Assembly (NCBI GenBank): GCA_016787705.1
Contig: JAEUTP010000027.1
Location: 186,001-250,000 of the forward strand
Direction of reading: 5' to 3'
Length of the DNA: 64,000 bases
From: Bacteroidia bacterium
GTDB lineage: Bacteria > Bacteroidota > Bacteroidia > B-17B0 > Aurantibacillaceae
Below are positions 1 to 8,538 of this stretch, piece by piece. The notes beneath the pieces are model-generated. The model was not told the origin of the DNA. It searched no databases and saw only the letters and a list, made by a program, of their open reading frames with translations. Positions within the stretch are counted from its first letter, which is position 1, and the number at the start of each line of letters is the position of its first letter. The translations under genes and the position numbers were made by a program.

Positions 1-3000
1 TCATTAGTAACACTAATACCTGTAATTATCTTAGTGTATGGTCCGCCTAATAAAGCAGTTCTGTAAGGCGAACGTGGGTTATGTTTAGTTCCATCAGGTG
101 CAACAGTGTTAGAGAAAGTAAATACATTAGTATGTAATTTACCTGAGTAGCTTTTTGCAGTTGAATCCAATAATGCATCTAAATAAGATACACGGTATAA
201 GAATTTATTACCACTTAAAGCATCGTTTGTAGCATAATATAATTCAGTACCATTTTTACTCCACTCTAAAGCAGTAACAGTACCGCTAACAGCTACTGTA
301 TTTGAAGCGCCTGTTAATTTGTTACCCGCAGCATCAGTTGTTAAACATTTGTCAGCACTAACATTAATTAAGCTTAACGGATTATTTAAGCTTAATGGCG
401 CGTTTGAAACATAAACGTTAGCTCCATAACCCATTGCCATCCTTGCTGAGGTTCCCATTTCCATTTTAACCGGTTTGTTATTTGGAGGAACGGCTGCTAA
501 GAAATAACCAATATTATTTGATGTAGTTACTAAAGGTAAAATTGAAGTTGTGCTTGTATTTGCACCTATTGCTGTATTAGAGCTTAAGCCCAGTAAAGTA
601 TAAGTAGTAGGACCTGTAGTTGGTGTTGTAACTGTAAATACAGGTGTTGATTGATTAACATTACCCGGCATTAAATTATAAGTAGATGAGTTTACTGTGC
701 TATACGTATCCTGCGAAGTTAGAGTACCAGTACCAGTTTCTGTTATAGTATAATTTGTAGTGGTAGTTGGTGTTACCACAAAAGCAGTAGTAGTTTGTGT
801 AACATTTCCTGGCTGCAAATTATATGTTGGATTAGAAATTGAAGCTGTACCTGCAGGAACAGCGTTGATAGTATATGTTACAGGTTTTGCAGAAGTAGTA
901 TAAGTACCGTACGCATATATACTGTAGTTAGTTGTTGTAATTGGTCTAACAATAATGCTTGGACTTGAAGAAGGTGTGCTGGATATATTGCCGGGCATTG
1001 CTACAAATGTTGGATTTGTAACACCCACAGTATTTGTTGCAGTAATTGTATAAGCAGGTTGAGAGTTTCCGTATTGCCAGCTTAATGAATTAGTTAATAC
1101 GGCAGAGTAGGTTGCTGTTTTTGTTGAGATTTTATCGTCTACAACTGTAACAGTGCTTCCTGCTGGAATCTTATAAAAGACTGTACAAAACACACGGTAA
1201 TAGGCTGCAAAATCGGGTACTGATGCGCTGCTGGATTGCGTTTTTGTTGCAAATGGAGGAGCTGTAAATGTTACTGTAATATTATCTAATAAACTTGTTT
1301 GATTTAAAACAACAGAAGTATTTCCCGGAACAACAGGACCGGTTTGTTGAAGGATAGCAGGTGTTGTAGTACCTGCCGATGGAACGGTATATGTATTAGA
1401 TAACTTGATCATGATATCTTTTTTGTCAGTTCCCGTAAAGCCCGGAGCGTTTGCAGCAGAGCCTGAAAGCGGTAGTAATACAGTACCTGTTCTGATAGCT
1501 ATACTATCAATTAACGCCGAAGAACTTGATCTGGCAGCTGAAAATGAGAAGGTAGTTTGTGTTGTTAAAGTAGAAACACCGATCATTGAAGCAGCGAAAC
1601 GTAAACTATCATTGTAAAACACTGCTGAATCGGGGTTAACGGTAGTTTGACCATAAGTTTCCCACATTTTAAAAGGAGTTCCTGTTGCATTATAAGTTGT
1701 ATTATCAAAAGGTACGATGGTTTGTAATCTCGAATTTACCAATAAATCTACCTGAACCGGATCAGATGATTTTACATCTGTTGATCTGAATAACTTACCG
1801 GCACCTTGTGTAAAATATGCGGCGCTTGGAAGTATCTTCGAAAATTCTGATTGGTAAACGTCACCACTACTATAAACACTTTCTTGAGTTACATTAGGAT
1901 AATTACCACTAAAGTAATTTAAGCCGTTACCACCTGTTCCTCCGATAAAACCAGAATAAGGGATAACCTGTGTACCCGGCGCCGAGTTAGAATTACCAGC
2001 AGATAAAGGGAAACGCTCAATGCTTACTGAATTGAACTGACCGGTAATTAAACCTTTATAAAATGGCTGGAAGCTGGTTAAACCAAACGTGCCGTTTAAA
2101 ACATCAGTAGATCTGTAAATACCTGCATCTGTAACAAAAAAGAATTTAGAGATCGAGTTTCCTGATTTAATAAATTCGATATCATGAATATTTCTGGCTA
2201 AAAAGAATTGCGAGTTGGGAATAAAGGTTACACCTTTTTTAGTCCATGTACCAACCGGGTTTGAATTTGGCCCACCGGTTCTTTTCCAATAATAAAATTG
2301 GTAACTACCAATATATAACTGGTCAGAATCAAAAGGGTCTACTTTAATTACCTGTGCATAATCACCTGATGCAGCTGTGCCGCCAATAACGACTGTACCA
2401 AAGTTTTCACCATTCATTAATGGATCTAATTGAGAAGAACCTTGTAAGATTAAACCCCATGTTGCACCTGCATCATAAGATACAAATAAGCCTTTTAAAT
2501 TTGGAGAAGCCGGTGCACTGTTACCTGCAAATTTGCTAGCGCATGATGCGTAGATAACTGAATTGTTAGAAGGAGCAATAGCTAATTCGATACGCCCATA
2601 AATATCATTTTGCAATAATGGAGAGTTTAAAGTTGTTAATTGAGAAAAAGAGCTTAGTTGATTATCGCTTGATTTATAAACTTTAGATGCTTCAGCAGCT
2701 GCCGCAGGCCCAATGGCAGTTTCATTTCCTTGTGAACAATATAAAATACCCGAGTTGTCAAATTTAACATCCTGGCCGCTTACCAAAGTACTTGATGGCG
2801 TTGTTCCGGGAGCTATATTAAATGAAGTACCACCATCTGTTGAGACCATAATACCTTTATTAGTTGCCAATGCAATAATATTAGCACTTGAAGGGCTGCA
2901 GGCTACACGGTTAATAACAGTACCTACCAATGTACTTGAAGCAACAAGGTCTAAATTAGTACCATTAACACGATATAAACCTGTACCGGCTTGCGCTTTT

Positions 3001-3341
3001 AATTTTTGGCCCGGTCTTAAAAAACCTTCACCTGTAGCAACATATATTTTGCCATCGGCAGCCTGGGCTATATAACTAATATTTAATTGGTTATTTGTTA
3101 ATGGAACAGCGCTCCAGTTAACACCACCATCATTGGTATAAAAAAGACCGCTCGATGCACTTCCTACATACATGGTATTTCCAGATGCGTCGTTCTTATC
3201 AACTATCATGTTTCTTGACCTTCCGGCGTTATATATAGGTCCCGCCTGAGACCAGCTCTGAGCTTCAACAACACCTGTTAAACCTGCCAATGCAACTATA
3301 GCAACGGTTTTTACTAATTTTTTAGAGAGATATTTTATCAT
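1..3341 (-). CDS. Large secreted beta-propeller/Ig-like repeat protein (5' part, open at left edge)
   Basis: The minus strand is open from the ATG at 3341 to base 1, at least 1113 codons, with no stop, so the C-terminus lies outside the window. The first ~27 residues form a signal peptide (KYLSKKLVK, hydrophobic core, cleavage near VEAQ). The N-terminal ~400 residues contain BNR/sortilin-like turns such as YTNDGG, STDGG and SYDAGATWG, suggesting a photosystem II assembly/VPS10-type beta-propeller. The later part is Thr/Ser/Pro-rich with repeats around NPTYNLQPGNV and TTTNYTI, typical of extracellular Ig-like modules. By analogy with such Bacteroidota proteins it is probably a T9SS-exported surface protein, but the sorting domain would lie beyond the edge and cannot be checked. 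Exact function unknown. Confidence 0.8.
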   Translation of the reverse strand, partial: MIKYLSKKLVKTVAIVALAGLTGVVEAQSWSQAGPIYNAGRSRNMIVDKNDASGNTMYVGSASSGLFYTNDGGVNWSAVPLTNNQLNISYIAQAADGKIYVATGEGFLRPGQKLKAQAGTGLYRVNGTNLDLVASSTLVGTVINRVACSPSSANIIALATNKGIMVSTDGGTSFNIAPGTTPSSTLVSGQDVKFDNSGILYCSQGNETAIGPAAAAEASKVYKSSDNQLSSFSQLTTLNSPLLQNDIYGRIELAIAPSNNSVIYASCASKFAGNSAPASPNLKGLFVSYDAGATWGLILQGSSQLDPLMNGENFGTVVIGGTAASGDYAQVIKVDPFDSDQLYIGSYQFYYWKRTGGPNSNPVGTWTKKGVTFIPNSQFFLARNIHDIEFIKSGNSISKFFFVTDAGIYRSTDVLNGTFGLTSFQPFYKGLITGQFNSVSIERFPLSAGNSNSAPGTQVIPYSGFIGGTGGNGLNYFSGNYPNVTQESVYSSGDVYQSEFSKILPSAAYFTQGAGKLFRSTDVKSSDPVQVDLLVNSRLQTIVPFDNTTYNATGTPFKMWETYGQTTVNPDSAVFYNDSLRFAASMIGVSTLTTQTTFSFSAARSSSSALIDSIAIRTGTVLLPLSGSAANAPGFTGTDKKDIMIKLSNTYTVPSAGTTTPAILQQTGPVVPGNTSVVLNQTSLLDNITVTFTAPPFATKTQSSSASVPDFAAYYRVFCTVFYKIPAGSTVTVVDDKISTKTATYSAVLTNSLSWQYGNSQPAYTITATNTVGVTNPTFVAMPGNISSTPSSSPSIIVRPITTTNYSIYAYGTYTTSAKPVTYTINAVPAGTASISNPTYNLQPGNVTQTTTAFVVTPTTTTNYTITETGTGTLTSQDTYSTVNSSTYNLMPGNVNQSTPVFTVTTPTTGPTTYTLLGLSSNTAIGANTSTTSILPLVTTSNNIGYFLAAVPPNNKPVKMEMGTSARMAMGYGANVYVSNAPLSLNNPLSLINVSADKCLTTDAAGNKLTGASNTVAVSGTVTALEWSKNGTELYYATNDALSGNKFLYRVSYLDALLDSTAKSYSGKLHTNVFTFSNTVAPDGTKHNPRSPYRTALLGGPYTKIITGISVTN

Positions 3342-3492
3342 ACCAAAATGGTTTTTACACTATTAATAAATTTTAACAAAAATGTTTATTTTTTATCATA
3401 AAACAAAACAAAGTTGATTACTTTTTTTAAAAAAACATATAATTCTTTTAAAAGTGGCAGCTTTTATCTAATTACTGGTTAAAATTAATAAA

Positions 3493-3525
3493 AAAGCCCG
3501 CAAAAGGTATCCTTATGCGGGCTTT
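3493..3525 (-). terminator. Intrinsic terminator after ndk
   Basis: A perfect 10-bp stem (AAAGCCCGCA / TGCGGGCTTT) with a 13-nt loop is followed on the minus strand by a run of T. It lies 18 bp beyond the ndk stop codon, in the right orientation to end that transcript. Confidence 0.85.
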
Positions 3526-3542
3526 AAATTTTAACCTTTTGT

Positions 3543-3962
3543 TTAATATCTCTCTAAATGAGAGAAGAAAAAGTTTGATTCGATTGCAGCATTCTCATCG
3601 CTATCGCTACCGTGTACGGCATTTGCAGCAATTGATTTTGCAAATAGTTTACGAATCGTTCCTTCATCTGCTTTAGTTGGATCGGTTGCACCAATTAATT
3701 TACGGTAATCGGCCACAGCATTATCTTTTGCAAGAACTGCCGCAACAATTGGCCCGCTGCTCATATATTCGGTTAACTCACCATAAAACGGGCGCTCTTT
3801 ATGCACGGCATAAAAATTACCTGCTTGTTCTTTGGTTAAACGCATGTATTTCATTGCAAGAATGCGGAATCCTGCTTTGTTTATCATTGCTAAAATTGGT
3901 CCGATGTTGTTTGCTTCAACAGCATCCGGTTTAATCATTGTAAAGGTTATATTACCTGCCAT
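3543..3962 (-). CDS. ndk: Nucleoside diphosphate kinase
   Basis: Transfers the gamma-phosphate from an NTP to an NDP through a phosphohistidine, balancing cytosolic nucleotide pools. The 139-residue length is normal for the family. The signature NAVHGSDSDENA is present with catalytic His at about residue 117, and the N-terminal TMIKPDA and central ERPFYGEL segments are also canonical. The ATG at 3962 was chosen: an in-frame GTG 36 bases upstream would add a 12-residue tail and would lie on the probable -10-like box (3982-3989). The gene is monocistronic between its own promoter and a strong terminator. Identification is secure. Confidence 0.97.
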   Translation of the reverse strand: MAGNITFTMIKPDAVEANNIGPILAMINKAGFRILAMKYMRLTKEQAGNFYAVHKERPFYGELTEYMSSGPIVAAVLAKDNAVADYRKLIGATDPTKADEGTIRKLFAKSIAANAVHGSDSDENAAIESNFFFSHLERY

Positions 3963-3981
3963 CTTTTTAAATTTAAGGCTG

Positions 3982-4011
3982 CAAAGATACAAATCCACTA
4001 ATTTTAAACAA
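3982..4011 (-). promoter_or_regulatory. Bacteroidota-type promoter for ndk
   Basis: On the minus strand TATCTTTG (3982-3989) matches the Bacteroidota -7 consensus TAnnTTTG. TTG (4009-4011) lies 19 bases upstream, matching the -33 element. The expected start of transcription lies about 15 bases before the ndk ATG. Confidence 0.6.
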
Positions 4012-4102
4012 GCATTAAATTGCCATTTTGAATTTATTTCACTTTTTTATTTAAAGCAGGAGTATTAATTTAGCAATATCTAAACATTTATAATCTTAAT
4101 AC

Positions 4103-4933
4103 ATGAAGCGAATATTTACGTTTATTTTAGCAATATCTACAGTACTTGCCATCGCACAGGCACCAACAACATGTTCTATCGATCCTGCCTTTTTGGCCAT
4201 GAACAAAGCCGGCATCTGGCCTGATAGTGCTACTAATTTTATGCAGGGTACTGTTGGCATGCCATACGGGCAAAACATTACAGTGCGTGTACCAAAAGAC
4301 ACCGTACAAAGTTCTATTACTATTTGCTTTAATCGTATAGAATTAAGTACGCCAACTTCCTATACAAATTTTGCTTTGCCTCCGGGTCTTAGCTTTTTAG
4401 CAGGACCAACGGTTACTAACACTACCGGTACTTTTAAATACCCCGGCAATGCGAGCAGTTGCTCAGTAATTTCGGGTACACCAACCGTTGCAGGTACCTA
4501 TACGTTGCAATTTAAAGTACAGCCTTATTTAACACCATCTATTGCAGGGCCTTGCCCAAATACCCCTAACTACAATAGCGGGTCTGCTTCGTTATCTCCG
4601 GCAACAACTTTAAGTTATTATATTATTAAAATAAATCCGGCAGTGGGTATTAAAGAAGAAGTTAATTCAAAATCTTTAAATGTATCAAACAGTCCAAACC
4701 CTTTTAATGCAAAAACAACAATTAAATTTAATGTAAAAGATGAGGCCAGTGCAAAAATAAGCGTGTATAATTTATTAGGTGATAAAATTTTTGAAGACAA
4801 GATCAAAACAACTTATGGCGATAACAGTTATGAGTTAGATGGATCGAACTGGAGTAATGGTATGTATTTATACACCATTCAATACAAAAATTTTTCTGAA
4901 ACAAAACGAATGGTACTTAGTGCAAACCGTTAA
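4103..4933 (+). CDS. Secreted protein with T9SS type A sorting domain
   Basis: A 276-residue exported protein. Residues 1-19 are a signal peptide (MKRIFTFILAISTVLAIAQA). The middle has Cys-containing beta-rich segments (GTPTVAGTYTLQFKV resembles a putative-Ig/cadherin-like strand pattern) with no recognisable enzyme motif. The last ~80 residues form a type A T9SS C-terminal domain: NSPNPFNAKTTIKF, ISVYNLLGDKIFE, then NGMYLYTI and a short basic end. Such domains direct outer-membrane passage through the T9SS, whose core genes are present at 37.9-42.8 kb. Its stop overlaps the start of the RNase Z gene (TAATG), so the two are probably co-translated. Function of the mature protein unknown. Confidence 0.85.
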   Translation: MKRIFTFILAISTVLAIAQAPTTCSIDPAFLAMNKAGIWPDSATNFMQGTVGMPYGQNITVRVPKDTVQSSITICFNRIELSTPTSYTNFALPPGLSFLAGPTVTNTTGTFKYPGNASSCSVISGTPTVAGTYTLQFKVQPYLTPSIAGPCPNTPNYNSGSASLSPATTLSYYIIKINPAVGIKEEVNSKSLNVSNSPNPFNAKTTIKFNVKDEASAKISVYNLLGDKIFEDKIKTTYGDNSYELDGSNWSNGMYLYTIQYKNFSETKRMVLSANR

Positions 4934-5853
4934 TGAGTAGTCAGGCATTCGAATTATTAATTTTAGGTTCTTCGTCCGCAAGCCCCACTTCTGAAAGAAA
5001 TCCAAGCGCTCAGTTACTAAATATAGCTGAGCGTTATTTTTTAATTGATTGTGGCGAGGCCACGCAAATTCAGTTACGCAAATTCAGAGCAAAATTTCAG
5101 TCCATAGATCATATTTTTATTTCGCATTTGCATGGCGATCATTTTTTTGGTTTGCCCGGACTACTAAGCAGTATGCACCTTTTGGGACGTAAGCAGGATA
5201 TTACTATTTATTGTCCCAAAGAATTAAAAGATGTTATGGATCTGATGAATAAAGTTTCGGATACACATTTTAATTTTACAGTTAACTGGATATTTACCAA
5301 TAATGATACATTAAATTTAATTTTTGAAGATGATAAGGTGGAGGTATATTCTTTCCCATTAAAACACCGTATTTATTGCACCGGTTTTTTATTTAAAGAA
5401 AAACCTTTACCGAGAAAAATTGATAAATATAAATTGGATAAACACAACGTTTCTACAGCAGATATTCCGAAATTAAAAAACGGATATGATGTGGTGAATA
5501 AAGATGGCGTTACAATAAAAAATAACCAGGTTACTATTAGTGCAAGAGATGCTAAAAGTTACGCGTATTGCAGCGATACTATTTATTTACCTGAAATAGT
5601 GCATTGGGTAAAAGGTGTGGATGTATTGTACCATGAAAGCACTTTTTTAAATGACAAAAAAGATAGGGCAGAGAAGACCTATCATTCAACAGCCGAACAG
5701 GCCGCGCAAATTGCCAAAGCCGCCAATGTTAAACAATTGTTATTAGGGCATTTTTCGGCCAGATATGGCGACCTGGATCAGTTTGTAGCAGAGGCCTCGC
5801 CGGTTTTTGAAAATTGCCTGTTAGCAACCGATGGTAAAAGGATAACGATTTAA
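4933..5853 (+). CDS. rnz: Ribonuclease Z
   Basis: Metallo-beta-lactamase-fold endonuclease that trims tRNA 3' ends. At 306 residues it fits the short RNase Z (ElaC) class. The zinc motif HLHGDH is at residues 65-70, preceded by the LGSSSASPTSERNPSA strand typical of the family. Further ligand candidates are the SD in YCSDT, HESTF and the LGHFSARY segment near the C-terminus, where the His of GHFS is conserved. The start ATG shares its A with the TAA of the preceding cargo gene, which argues for translational coupling although the two products have unrelated roles. Identification is secure. Confidence 0.95.
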   Translation: MSSQAFELLILGSSSASPTSERNPSAQLLNIAERYFLIDCGEATQIQLRKFRAKFQSIDHIFISHLHGDHFFGLPGLLSSMHLLGRKQDITIYCPKELKDVMDLMNKVSDTHFNFTVNWIFTNNDTLNLIFEDDKVEVYSFPLKHRIYCTGFLFKEKPLPRKIDKYKLDKHNVSTADIPKLKNGYDVVNKDGVTIKNNQVTISARDAKSYAYCSDTIYLPEIVHWVKGVDVLYHESTFLNDKKDRAEKTYHSTAEQAAQIAKAANVKQLLLGHFSARYGDLDQFVAEASPVFENCLLATDGKRITI

Positions 5854-5875
5854 CACATTTTCCACCTTTTTTCGT

Positions 5876-5883
5876 TATATTTG
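5876..5883 (+). promoter_or_regulatory. Candidate -7 promoter box for the LuxR-type regulator
   Basis: TATATTTG fits TAnnTTTG exactly, 12 bases before the ATG at 5896. No good -33 TTTG is present at the usual distance, so this is tentative. It overlaps the alternative TTG start at 5881, which favours the ATG. Confidence 0.4.
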
Positions 5884-5895
5884 TCACACAAAATC

Positions 5896-6570
5896 ATGAT
5901 CAAAGTATTAATAGCTGATAAAAATTTCCTTTCAAGAGTTGGTTTAGAACTTCTGGTGGGTGAATTAAAAGGGTTTGAATTGGTGCCAACAGTTTGTGGC
6001 GACAAGCACGATCTTATCAGCCAGTTACAACTTTCAAAACCACATTTACTGATCTCCGATTTTACTTCTTTAGGTATTGAAACTGATGAATTAAAAAGTA
6101 TCGTAAAAAAATTTCCGAAAATTAAATTTTTAGTGATAACGGAAATGTTATCTAAAAATGATCTTACAAGAGTAATGGATAGCGGTATTACCAGCTATTT
6201 ATTAAAAGATTGCGATAAAACAGAAATTTTAGAAGCAATAAATTCTACCATTAAAGGTGAGAAATTTATTTGCGGAAAAATTATTTCGTATTTAACAGCG
6301 GCTAAAGAAATTAAAACTACCAATTCGTTTATTAAATCATTGGGCTGCGATGGCATGTCGGTTACAGAGCGCGAGATAGATATTATTCGCGGTATTGCCG
6401 AAGGTTTATCAAATAAATTAATTGCTGATAAATTAAAATTAAGCACACATACTGTAAATACACACCGCAAAAATATTATGAGCAAATTAGGTGTAAACAA
6501 TACCGCCGGTGTTGTAATGTTTGCTGTAAAAAACCAGTTGCTTGAAACGAACTTTAGTTTGTTTGAATAG
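5896..6570 (+). CDS. NarL/FixJ-type response regulator (REC + LuxR HTH)
   Basis: A 224-residue two-domain regulator. The receiver domain covers about residues 1-120: probable phospho-acceptor Asp55 (LLISDFTS), Thr82 (VITEM) and Lys104 (YLLKD) are present, but the N-terminal acidic pair is Asp8-Lys9 (IADKN) instead of Asp-Asp. The C-terminal LuxR-type DNA-binding helix-turn-helix spans about residues 152-215 (VTEREIDIIRGIAEGLSNK, then HTVNTHRKNIMSKLGV). Regulators of this type usually pair with HisKA_3 histidine kinases; two such kinases lie at 52.9-56.9 kb but there is no direct link. The altered acidic pocket might change Mg2+ binding or phosphorylation kinetics. ATG 5896 was preferred to the TTG at 5881. 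Confidence 0.9.
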   Translation: MIKVLIADKNFLSRVGLELLVGELKGFELVPTVCGDKHDLISQLQLSKPHLLISDFTSLGIETDELKSIVKKFPKIKFLVITEMLSKNDLTRVMDSGITSYLLKDCDKTEILEAINSTIKGEKFICGKIISYLTAAKEIKTTNSFIKSLGCDGMSVTEREIDIIRGIAEGLSNKLIADKLKLSTHTVNTHRKNIMSKLGVNNTAGVVMFAVKNQLLETNFSLFE

Positions 6571-6573
6571 TAC

Positions 6574-6610
6574 AGCCTCATCCCCGCCTTCTCCAAAGGA
6601 GAAGGAGCTT
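6574..6610. repeat. Dispersed intergenic repeat (AGCCTCATCC family)
   Basis: Starts AGCCTCATCC and contains a perfect 8-bp inverted repeat CCTTCTCC-AAA-GGAGAAGG. A related copy beginning with the same ten bases is at 62103-62140. It lies immediately after the response regulator stop codon, so the hairpin might also act on the transcript end. Confidence 0.6.
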
Positions 6611-6750
6611 AGCACTTCCAAGCAGAAAAGGACTTCAAAACTTAATTTTTTTTATAATAAATAAAACCACAGGTTTTATTATTATGTTTTTCTTTTATTT
6701 ATTTTTTTTGAATTATTCCACCGTTCTCATCAAGAAGAGGATAAGCTATA

Positions 6751-6815
6751 TGCCTTTGTGTTTAAAATTAAATCATTGTGAACTTCGTGCTTTCTTTGCA
6801 AACTTTGTGGTTAAA
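6751..6815. repeat. Imperfect repeat-like segment abutting the end of gldG
   Basis: An internally repetitive stretch with recurring TTTGTG/ATTGTG, AACTTCGTGC, TTTGCAAAC and CTTTGTGGTTAAA units. It resembles the short dispersed segments commonly found between genes in this phylum, from general knowledge; no second copy is seen in this window. Its right end overlaps the gldG stop codon. The rest of the 6611-6810 gap holds nothing else recognisable. Confidence 0.4.
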
Positions 6816-8538
6816 CTTGCTTCGCGAATTTACGCTTACGTAAAAAGAATTGTATCAATCCAAATAAAATCAATAACATTACCGGCATTAAAACATTTAT
6901 CATTTGCCATTTACCCCGTTGTGTGGTAATTTTCTTTTTATCCAATAAACGTAATGTAACTTCGCGCGAACGCAATTGTAACATGCCCTCATCGTCCAAT
7001 AAATAATTTACACAGTTTAATAAAAATGTTTTGTTGGCGTATTGCTGGTTGGTGGCACGGTCATATCCCAGTGGAACAGGTTTATTAGACATTCTAATAA
7101 AATCATTTCTTGCAATATCACCATCTGCAACAACAATCATTTTTGTTTTCTTACCTTTTTCAATGTATTTATGTTTTGCATTAAAAGCAGAGTCTGTTAA
7201 AAATACGCTTAGCATCCGGTTCTCAGCAAAGCTTGTAAATTCTCCTTCAAGCAAACAGGCCACCGGCACATAAGAGTTCATGAATTGCGATTCTTTTGGC
7301 GGGATCTGCACACTCGAATAATAAATACGTGCAGGTGATGGTGTAATTTTTGTGTAACGGGATGTGCTTAACAAGATGGTTTTTTTAATTCCTTTTGCAG
7401 TTAGTGTATCTATCGAACTAACGTAATCTAATTTTATAAGATCCAGATTTTTTACAATGGGATGATTGCCGTCAGGTAAAACCAATGGGGCATAAGGCCA
7501 TGGAAATAATTTAAAATTAGGCTGACCTTTTGTAAAACCAACATTTAAAGGGATGGAAGCACATTGAAAATCCTGCAATAACTCAGTATTTAAGCGCACA
7601 CCGTATTTAAATAACATATTATCTAAATTTAGCGGACGAGGCAAACCCAAGGTAAAACCTTTTTGCAATAAGGTATCGCGGTTTATACCTACAGGGTCGA
7701 CTAACCATAATACCTTACCACCACGCATAATATACTGGTCAATAATGTACTGATCGGCTTGTGAAAAAGCGCTATCCGGTCCGGCAATAACAATAGCGTC
7801 GCTTTGATCCAAAGCACCCAGCTTTCCTAAAATGGGCGTGCGGTTAACATCGTAATATTCTGAAAGCGCACGGGCAAATTCCATTATATGCAAAGTGTCT
7901 AATTCGTAGTGGCCGTTAATAAAAGTTACTTCCTGTTTCTTATCACGCTGTAATTTGCGAATGGTATTGGTTAAACTATATTCTAATTCTTTTACAGAGT
8001 TGTTTACCGACACTTCATAATCGGTATTATCCTGGCGGTTAAAAATTTTCCAGACAGCTTCCTTGTTCTTGTGACTAACAATAGCGCCCGGCCATATTAA
8101 AGATTGGGTGGCCTTATCTTTATTTTTTTCATAGATCTGTTCGGGCACTAATCCTTTTTCATACAATTGTTTTTCGAGAGCCGATTTTTCATCTGTATTT
8201 AAACCCTCACCCGGTACAATAAATTCATATTGAATTTGATTGCCTGAATAAGCCCTGAACTCATCTAAAATTTCTTTAGCTTCATTTTTTAAACGCGTAA
8301 AGCTTGGGTTAAAATCACCATCAAAATAAACTTTAAACAACACTTCATCATCTAAATTCTTTAATAAAGTTCTAGTAGATTCTGCAAGGGTGTAGCGCTT
8401 TTCAGAAGTTAAATCGAAACGTTTAAAATAAAATGTACCAATAAAATTTACAAGCACAATAATAGCCAGCAAAACCACCAACGACAAAATATCGCGACGC
8501 TTATTTTTTGAAGCATTTATTTTTTTCTCTGCTACCAT
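6811..8538 (-). CDS. gldG: Gliding-motility ABC transporter auxiliary protein GldG
   Basis: A 575-residue membrane-anchored protein of the GldG/ABC_transp_aux family, working with the permease GldF and an ATPase (GldA, not in this window) in gliding-type transport in Bacteroidota. A transmembrane segment near residues 17-37 precedes the conserved FDLTSEKRYTL motif. A long extracytoplasmic region follows, including the WLVDPV and YVMRGGK-like IMRGGKVLWL stretch. A second transmembrane segment near residues 544-564 is followed by a very basic tail (RKRKFAKQ). It overlaps gldF by 7 bases. The last codons and stop lie at the edge of repeat-like DNA, so the extreme C-terminus may not be ancestral. 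Confidence 0.92.
   Translation of the reverse strand: MVAEKKINASKNKRRDILSLVVLLAIIVLVNFIGTFYFKRFDLTSEKRYTLAESTRTLLKNLDDEVLFKVYFDGDFNPSFTRLKNEAKEILDEFRAYSGNQIQYEFIVPGEGLNTDEKSALEKQLYEKGLVPEQIYEKNKDKATQSLIWPGAIVSHKNKEAVWKIFNRQDNTDYEVSVNNSVKELEYSLTNTIRKLQRDKKQEVTFINGHYELDTLHIMEFARALSEYYDVNRTPILGKLGALDQSDAIVIAGPDSAFSQADQYIIDQYIMRGGKVLWLVDPVGINRDTLLQKGFTLGLPRPLNLDNMLFKYGVRLNTELLQDFQCASIPLNVGFTKGQPNFKLFPWPYAPLVLPDGNHPIVKNLDLIKLDYVSSIDTLTAKGIKKTILLSTSRYTKITPSPARIYYSSVQIPPKESQFMNSYVPVACLLEGEFTSFAENRMLSVFLTDSAFNAKHKYIEKGKKTKMIVVADGDIARNDFIRMSNKPVPLGYDRATNQQYANKTFLLNCVNYLLDDEGMLQLRSREVTLRLLDKKKITTQRGKWQMINVLMPVMLLILFGLIQFFLRKRKFAKQV

Noticed and set aside
1405..3075. Plus-strand open frames within the first 3.3 kb
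   Set aside because: They are antisense to the large secreted protein, which reads without stops on the minus strand with signal peptide and repeats.
6684..6929. 81-codon open frame across repeat-like DNA and the gldG end
   Set aside because: Lies antisense to the gldG end and across the repeat-like segment; no protein features.
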